Origin: Aspidapion aeneum
Taxonomy: Eukaryota > Arthropoda > Insecta > Coleoptera > Brentidae
Direction: 5' to 3'
Assembly (NCBI GenBank): GCA_963576565.1
Contig: OY755040.1
Location: 26,952,703-27,016,702, forward strand
Length of the DNA stretch: 64,000 nt
Shown here piece after piece: positions 58,351-64,000 of the stretch; the stretch's first letter is position 1, and each line of letters starts with the position of its first letter. Under the pieces are notes generated by a model. It was not told the DNA's origin. It did no database searches and saw nothing but the letters and a program-made list of their open reading frames with translations. The position numbers were made by a program, and so were the translations under genes.

Positions 58351-58996
58351 CTAAAGTTTTACTATAATTTAAATTTATGTATATTCATCAATACTATCAA
58401 AGGTAATAAACAAATTTCATCTTTATATTTGTATGCCACAAAAACCTTATCGCAATTTTCAACATTATGAGAGCAAAAAATTGGTTCGACGAGAGTGTTG
58501 TTCGTATATTTTAGTCTTTGTTTTGACGCGTTATAGTCAGAGCATATTATTTTAATAGGCTTTCCGTTTTCGGTCTAGAAGCAAATCATATTACTTTTTG
58601 GCAACAGACCATTTCCCCCTAATTTGACCCCGCTGAATCCGAATATCTATGTTGCCAACTCGAAAAATCGACAGGGACGGAGAAAATCCCCCCCAAACCT
58701 GTTTTTTTTTCAGTTTTATGCAATTTTCTCGAAAACTAACCTTTTTATCAAAAATTGCAAAGAACAGTTTTTTGTGGAGAATAAAATTCCCTTTGCAACG
58801 ATGTATTGGTCATTAAGGTTAGGAAAAGCAAGTAGCTCTTCAGTGGCGTACGTAAATTGGGATTATTTAGAAAAAACATGTTTATTATAGGTTTTTCAAA
58901 ATTTTCTCAAAAACTACACTTTTTAGGAGAAAATATGTAGTATCCTTTATTGTAGAACATAACATTTTCTTTTAAAAACTTTATTAAAATGTCGGG

Positions 58997-60006
58997 TTGT
59001 TACCTTTATTTTCAAAAGAGAATGCTGCTCTTGTAAAGGAAGAAGATAGAGAACTTGAAATTAATGTAAAAAATCTTAAACACTTTAACATAAACTTGGA
59101 AGGAGTTCAGATAAGCGTTAGTTATGAGATGATTTTATCTATGTTGGATGGTAGCACTATAAATATATTATCGGACACTAACAGTACGCAAAAATGTTTT
59201 ATTTGCGGTACTTCTCCCAAAGAGATGAACTCCGTTCAAGTTTATGGAAGATCTATAAAGCCAGAAAATTTTAGATTTGGCATATCCACACTTCACTTGT
59301 GGATCAGTACATTCAAGTGTTTATTGCACATTGCATGCCGCTTACCATTAAAATGCTGGCAAGTGCAAACCTCAGAATATATATGTTCAATCTTTGAAGA
59401 AACCAAAAAAAGTATACAGTAAGAATTCTAAGCCTGGGTTCGGATCCACAAATGAAGGAAATACCAGCAGAACATTTTTCAAAAATGCTGCCCTTTCCTC
59501 TTCTATTACTGGAACTGATGAAAATATTATACTTAAGTTTCATAAAATATTAAGAATTGTTAATTGTGGTGAAAATATTAACCTGGAAAAATTTAGCGTA
59601 TTATTAAAGGAAATATTCCAAATATATTTGGAATTATACTATTGGTATTATATGACTAGTTCCATTCATAAATTGCTGTTACATGGGGTCGACGTAATTA
59701 AAAACTTTGATTTACCCATCGGACAACTTGGCGACGATGCCTTAGAAGCGCGGCACAAAGAAGTCCGTAAGTTAAGATTAAATCACACAAGGAAGTCCTC
59801 AAGGTCAAACACAAATATGGACCTAATGACTTCTCTGTTGCTAACCTCTGATCCGTACCTTGCTTCATTAAGATCATCTACAACAAAAAAACCGAAACTG
59901 ATGACATTAACGAGTATCTTGTGTTGGATAACAATAGGTTTGAAATAAGTGAGGACCTAAATATTGGAAATTTACATCTAGATTCAACTGACGAGGATTC
60001 TGATTA
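58997..60006 (+). pseudogene. Decayed transposase-like gene, Transib/RAG1-like layout
   Basis: Three overlapping frames give one broken protein of about 330 residues. Frame 1 (58997-59419) has KCFICGTSPKEMN (CxxC) and FGISTLHLWISTFKCLLHIA. Frame 2 (59420-59880) has GNTSRTFFKNAALSSSITGT, then SSIHKLLLHGVDVIKNFDLP, IGQLGDDALEARHKEVRKLR and SNTNMDLMTSLLLTSDPYLA. Frame 3 (59872-60006) ends LVLDNNRFEISEDLNIGNLH and an acidic tail. It matches a family of unnamed proteins abundant in aphids and cnidarians. The order CxxC, LH, HKxLxH...E...(R/N)HK...R recalls the RAG1/Transib core with its last catalytic Glu. It is dead here (two frame shifts, N-terminus missing). Confidence 0.6.
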
Positions 60007-61202
60007 ATTTTGCTTTTTGAACTTCACTTTTATACTGGATCAAGGAATGTATATTTTCGTTCTACATATATATTTATTTGCTTTTTTTATGGCTTATTCT
60101 GTTGGCATGCAATGCAAGGTTCTGCATGGGATTTTTGATGGTCACCTTTTTAAGACGTTATATGTGTGTGATTTGTTAAGTTTGGTTCTTAAAGAAGTTG
60201 CTCAACTTTATTTATGCTTAAGCATTGTTTTTTTTTAAATTACGTTTTTTGTTAAAATTTTTAGGAGTTTACGTAATATGTTTTGTTAATATACCCATTT
60301 AAAAAAATCTATGTTTCCATCCTAGGTTTTTTAAAATTCTTAACGGCTTAATCATTTATTGACCTGATTTAAATTATTTTTGTGATGTGAGACACTATCT
60401 CAAGTAGACTTATATCAGTTTTTTTAAATTTCCATAAGCCGCACCGCAGATATGATTTTTTTCCTGAGCTGCCATTTACTCAAAGCACTGTGCCGGTGAT
60501 AGCATGCGCTCTGAGCCTCGAAATTTTAACGATAATAATACTGTACATACCGTAGGGCATAGAGATTAAAAAACTTCTCCCTTGTTACAAAGAAAATTCT
60601 CTACGTCTTTCCCTTTAAATAGGTTGTGGGTGTGTGGATGAGATGAAGAAAATTTTCCTTATAATTTAGGGAGTTTACTTTAAGAAATCGTCGCACACTG
60701 GTCGATTTTAAAAAAATATGTAATTAATAAATGTTCACGGTTGCAGAATTCGATGTTTTTCGGGTCTTTCTTTCTGAGATTACGTCTTTAAATATCAAAA
60801 CCGTTTCTTGATTGGCTTCGTAGGTTTTCAGCTACAAGGAAATTCTAAAAAGTCTGCATATGGAAGTGGCTTTGTAACTTTTTGTTAAGTAAAAATTTCA
60901 TTTTGGTTCAAATTATTTTTTAAAGATTTTTTTACTTTCAACTGTAAAACTGAATTTTATGTGACACTATATATTAGATACACAAAGCTCGTTCTTTTCA
61001 TATGAAATGACCATCTTTTTATCCAATTTTCGGAATTAGCGTAAAATTTCTTTTAAAACAACTCAATATTTTATTAATTTTATTTCTTTAATGTGTTTTA
61101 CATTTTTATTTGTTATTAACGTTTTTGTTTGATTAATTTATTAATTTGATTATTTTAAAATATTTTAAAATCATGTTATACAACTTTATTATATTACATT
61201 TT

Positions 61203-61935
61203 AGCTCACGACTATAAGTAGTGTGAGCTATGGTGATCCTAATTTTTTCGAGAAAAAAAAAGTTGCTCCGATTTCAAAATTTTCTATATATCTTTGCGTT
61301 TCAGATGATTTTGAAACATTTTTGTTTTGCTGTCTGTCTGTCTGTCTGTATGTCTGTCTGTATGTCTGTCTGTCTGTCTGTATGTCTGTCTGTAACGACC
61401 AACCCGCATAACTCAAAAACCGCTTGTCCGATTTTAATGAAATTTGGTACCTAAGTTGGGTCTTGGGCCGTGATGGTCCCATTTAAAAATGAACAAAATC
61501 CACCGAACGCAAGCCAAATAAAAGGGTGGGGGTAGATTCCAAAAATTAGAGTTTATGTGAAAATATGGCGTGTGTGATATCAAACGAAAGGTAATTAAGT
61601 CTGGAGTTAAAAAAAATGAATTTTAGTTTATTTTTAAAAAAAGGGTGGGGGTAGATGTCAAAAATTAGAGTTTAAGTGAAAATATGGCGTGTGTGATATC
61701 AAACGAAAGGTAATTGAGTCTGGAGTTAAACAAAATACATTTTAGTTTTTTTCAAAAGGGTGGGGGATAGATTAAAAAAATTTGAGTTTAAGTCAAAACA
61801 TGGCTTGTGTGGTATCAAACGAAAGGTAATTGAGTCTGAAGTTGAATAGAATATATTTCAGTTTTTGATTATATTAGCTCACACTATAACTATAGTACCT
61901 AGTGTGAGATTAGGTGCCCATAGATTGGCAGAATA
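61203..61935 (+). mobile_element. Hairpin-ended repeat, copy C
   Basis: This is a 733-bp copy in the same order: hairpin, ATTTTTTCGAGAAAAAAAAA, (CTGT)n at 61330-61394, the GCATAACTCAAAAACCGC block, three approximately 100-bp repeat units, the second hairpin and the GGCAGAATA end. It has no coding capacity. The reading frames over the CTGT run are spurious. Confidence 0.85.
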
Positions 61936-62026
61936 TTTTGTTATATGGTCTTCACCAATTTGTTGTCTAACAAGGTATATTATAACTTTGTTTGTTATAT
62001 AGTTTTGTTACAATTATTTATGAATA

Positions 62027-62974
62027 GGGGAGAGCGGGGCAAGATGAAGAACGGGGCAAGTTAACGAACTCAATTTAAAACAAAAATTAAAACTGGCAAC
62101 GAGTTTATTACTGTGCTGTTAGAACCTTTTAGAGTCAAAGTTTTATGGGTTAAAGATTGCTCGTAAGAATAATAATAGTACATTGGTTCAGCATCGGGGC
62201 TTAATGTTCGAAGCTCAGCATCTATATTCCAAGTGCTCGCTTATAAAATTTGTTTGCTGAAAATCTAAATTTAATATAAAAATAATCTTTGTTAGTAACT
62301 AGGAAATTATTTATTTTGTTTTCAATATAAGAAAATGTAAATGACCATCTTTGGTCGTTTTTTGTTTTCATTTTTTACTAAAAAATTGTACTCTGGGGCA
62401 AGTTGGCGGGGGCAAAATAACGAATTTGTTAGAACAGAGAGCTTCCATTAAAACGTCGACTCCAAATATAGAAGAGCTTAAAAAAGGAACGTGGAAAAAA
62501 TTTAACAAAAAAATTAAAATAAAACCCATGCTAAAGTCTTAAAAGTTAAAAAGAAAGTTTTTAATCATGTTAATCAAGACCTACCAGAAACAAAAAAGAA
62601 CAAAAAAAATATTTTCTGCCCAGGATGTCAGAAATCATGGACTCAACCTCCAACTGGATTAAATGTTGAGGATATGAGGATTGGTGGCATGAGGCGTGCA
62701 CCTTATATGAAAAGAAGTGGTTATTCATTTGTGACCTATGCGCATGGTCTTCATTTTGCTTTAGTAGGCTCGTCAGCTTACCCCGCTAGTGGAGCACGAT
62801 GACAAAAATTTATTTTTTAAGTTTTTTGCTGTGTAAACATTTAGACTTTAAATGTTTTTTTTTTAATTTGTTTGTAAATCAAAACATCTAACAAAGTTTT
62901 TTAGTAAAAATCAAGTTTGTGTATTTTCTAGGGAGCTTTAATCCTTAACATCGTTATTTTGCCCCGCTCTCCCC
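62027..62974 (+). mobile_element. Element with GGGGAGAGCGGGGCAA ends, TA duplication
   Basis: GGGGAGAGCGGGGCAAG and its inverse are flanked by TA, 948 bp apart. Internal plus-strand pieces (SIKTSTPNIEELKKGTWKKF; NIFCPGCQKSWTQPPTGLNV) suggest the C-terminal part of a transposase with a CxxC motif, consistent with a pogo/mariner-type source. Stops break it. Confidence 0.7.
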
Positions 62975-62999
62975 TACATGCAAATTAAACAATGCTTAC

Positions 63000-63128
63000 C
63001 CTAAAACGTTGATTTTTCTGCATTTTTTTGTTGGGTCTTTTCTGAGAGACGGCTGTCGAAGCTGCAAGGGCTCCAGCGGCCTTACGCGACGTGCATTGCC
63101 CCATGGGGCTTCTCTGGACGAGTTGCTT
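63000..63128 (-). CDS. Candidate internal exon, gene unknown
   Basis: This is a 129-nt minus-strand segment with a T-rich acceptor (TATTTCTACAAATAG) and donor AGG/GTAAGC. Two frames are open. The more protein-like one reads KQLVQRSPMGQCTSRKAAGA, then LAASTAVSQKRPNKKMQKNQ and is 43 codons, phase 0 to 0. It is clearly GC-richer than its flanks. It could be an upstream exon of the Ser-rich gene, but the phase does not join directly to the microexon at 50382. A linking exon is missing, or this belongs to another transcript. Confidence 0.5.
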
Positions 63129-63219
63129 CTATTTGTAGAAATAAGATAAATTAGACTTGTACCTATCAAAAGCTACCAAATAACCTAACCCAACATGCAC
63201 AAAACGGTGAAAAGTAATA

Positions 63220-63394
63220 CCAATGAGTATATGACCCATATAGATTGGCAACACTGGCAACATTGAGGGGCAGATGACGCTGAAATAAATTCATCTAGTT
63301 CCCAATTGCAGTGACCTTAGCGTACCAGACGAAAAAGCACCATCTGCCCCTCAATGTTACAAGGCTCGCCGATTGCCACTCATATACTCATTGG
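63220..63394. mobile_element. 175-bp foldback element
   Basis: CCAATGAGTATATGA and AACATTGAGGGGCAGATG on the left recur inverted on the right, with TA at both edges. It lies close to the candidate exon at 63000-63128. Confidence 0.75.
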
Positions 63395-63746
63395 TAATAA
63401 TATTTTTCCAAAGAAGTAAAATCCCTTGTCCTTTAGAATTACACTAAAATAGCGGAAGATATACAAGGTGATAAATTAACAACCAGCTAAAATAGGGACA
63501 TTTTGAAATCCTTAATTTTTTGACAAATTTAACCTTTATTCATTTACTCTTTTTTACTATTGAGGTAGAAGTATAAGTAATACCTCTTAACTCAATATGG
63601 ATCAATATGGACTAAGATTGACGTCGTTTATACTAACGAATAAAAGAAGTTTGGTAAGGTAAGATTTGAACTAAGGCTCAGATTATAGATAAATTACATT
63701 AAATAAATAAAACGTTTAGGCTTTTTTGGACAGTATCAATATATAG

Positions 63747-64000
63747 CAGTGGCCAAAATAGTAAGAGTGCCCTAAAAATGTATAAATATTTGATCCTACT
63801 TTATCTATAAAAAACTAATGAAACCAATGAATTCAATACTGTTCCAGGCTTATGAATCTCAATGAATGTAACATATTATAAGAACTTCAATCTAATTTTC
63901 TGTTCACAAGCTATGCCGATTTCTCCCATAAAATGGTGCCTTTTTGGCAGATTTAAAAAAAGCCACAGTAAATAACTTTGTCTAGTTTTAGGCAAAAGTG
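63747..64000 (+). mobile_element. Tc1/mariner-type element, 5' end only
   Basis: CAGTGGCCAAAATAGTAAGA is a typical Tc1-like terminal repeat, preceded by TATAG. The element runs off the right end of the window, so no transposase can be judged. Confidence 0.5.

Noticed and set aside
1..64000. tRNA, rRNA and CRISPR-like structures
   Set aside because: No cloverleaf with A and B boxes, no rRNA core and no regular spacer array was seen; repeated units are directly tandem or transposon-borne. The tRNA-like stretch at 32636-32654 is a retroelement primer site.

Overview
The window is AT-rich nuclear DNA of an animal, almost certainly an insect. The evidence is introns with GTAAG donors and short T-rich AG acceptors, a BEL/Pao retrotransposon, I-clade and Penelope-like fragments, and many hAT, Tc1/mariner-type and foldback repeats. 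The order cannot be fixed from this sequence; a beetle or a similar repeat-rich insect is a guess. I see no rRNA, tRNA or CRISPR, and no operon-like layout.

The host content is mainly one large gene on the minus strand, read from about 50.4 kb down to at least 14.3 kb. I could assemble 14 internal exons by hand (50382-50401, 45961-46168, 41384-41510, 40289-40464, 37661-37902, 36155-36356, 33926-34040, 23110-23319, 22694-22871, 21499-21820, 20910-21098, 19719-19843, 17464-17657, 14268-14378). Every junction keeps the reading frame and no exon contains a stop, giving about 806 residues. The product is Ser/Asn-rich and low in complexity, with short conserved-looking islands (SKGIATSFGFKKR, RFGFRQNP, SIASDDLMMDYD). 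It resembles cytoskeletal scaffolds of the neuron-navigator (NAV/sickie) or coiled-coil serine-rich (CCSER/FAM190) kind, but I could not settle which. The first and last exons lie outside the chain. Extra candidate minus-strand exons are 63000-63128, a start exon at 58030-58080 with a GC-rich promoter behind it, a possible microexon or recursive splice site at about 9.6 kb that a hAT element has split, and a start exon at 4923-5026.

Most other sequence is mobile DNA inside the introns. At 23.5-33.9 kb a long-inverted-repeat element was invaded twice: by an 847-bp inverted-repeat element that carries what looks like a promoter and first exon, and by a young 8.1-kb BEL/Pao element (25276-33368) whose 710-bp LTRs differ at one visible base. 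At 41.8-45.9 kb lies a 4.0-kb DNA transposon with a TGAT target duplication and a decayed gene that looks like a FEN1/PIN-type nuclease; it contains a nested hairpin-ended repeat. At 51-56 kb is a graveyard of I-clade and Penelope-like fragments split by later insertions. At 59-60 kb is a decayed transposase-like gene whose motif order resembles Transib/RAG1.

Smaller elements with recognisable ends occur throughout. They include a hAT with an 8-bp duplication and dense subterminal AAGTAC arrays (7877-9607), a second hAT (35066-35405), a 1.08-kb palindromic mariner-type element (16248-17331), and others listed below. Stretches of intron not listed are AT-rich DNA in which I see nothing that I can support.
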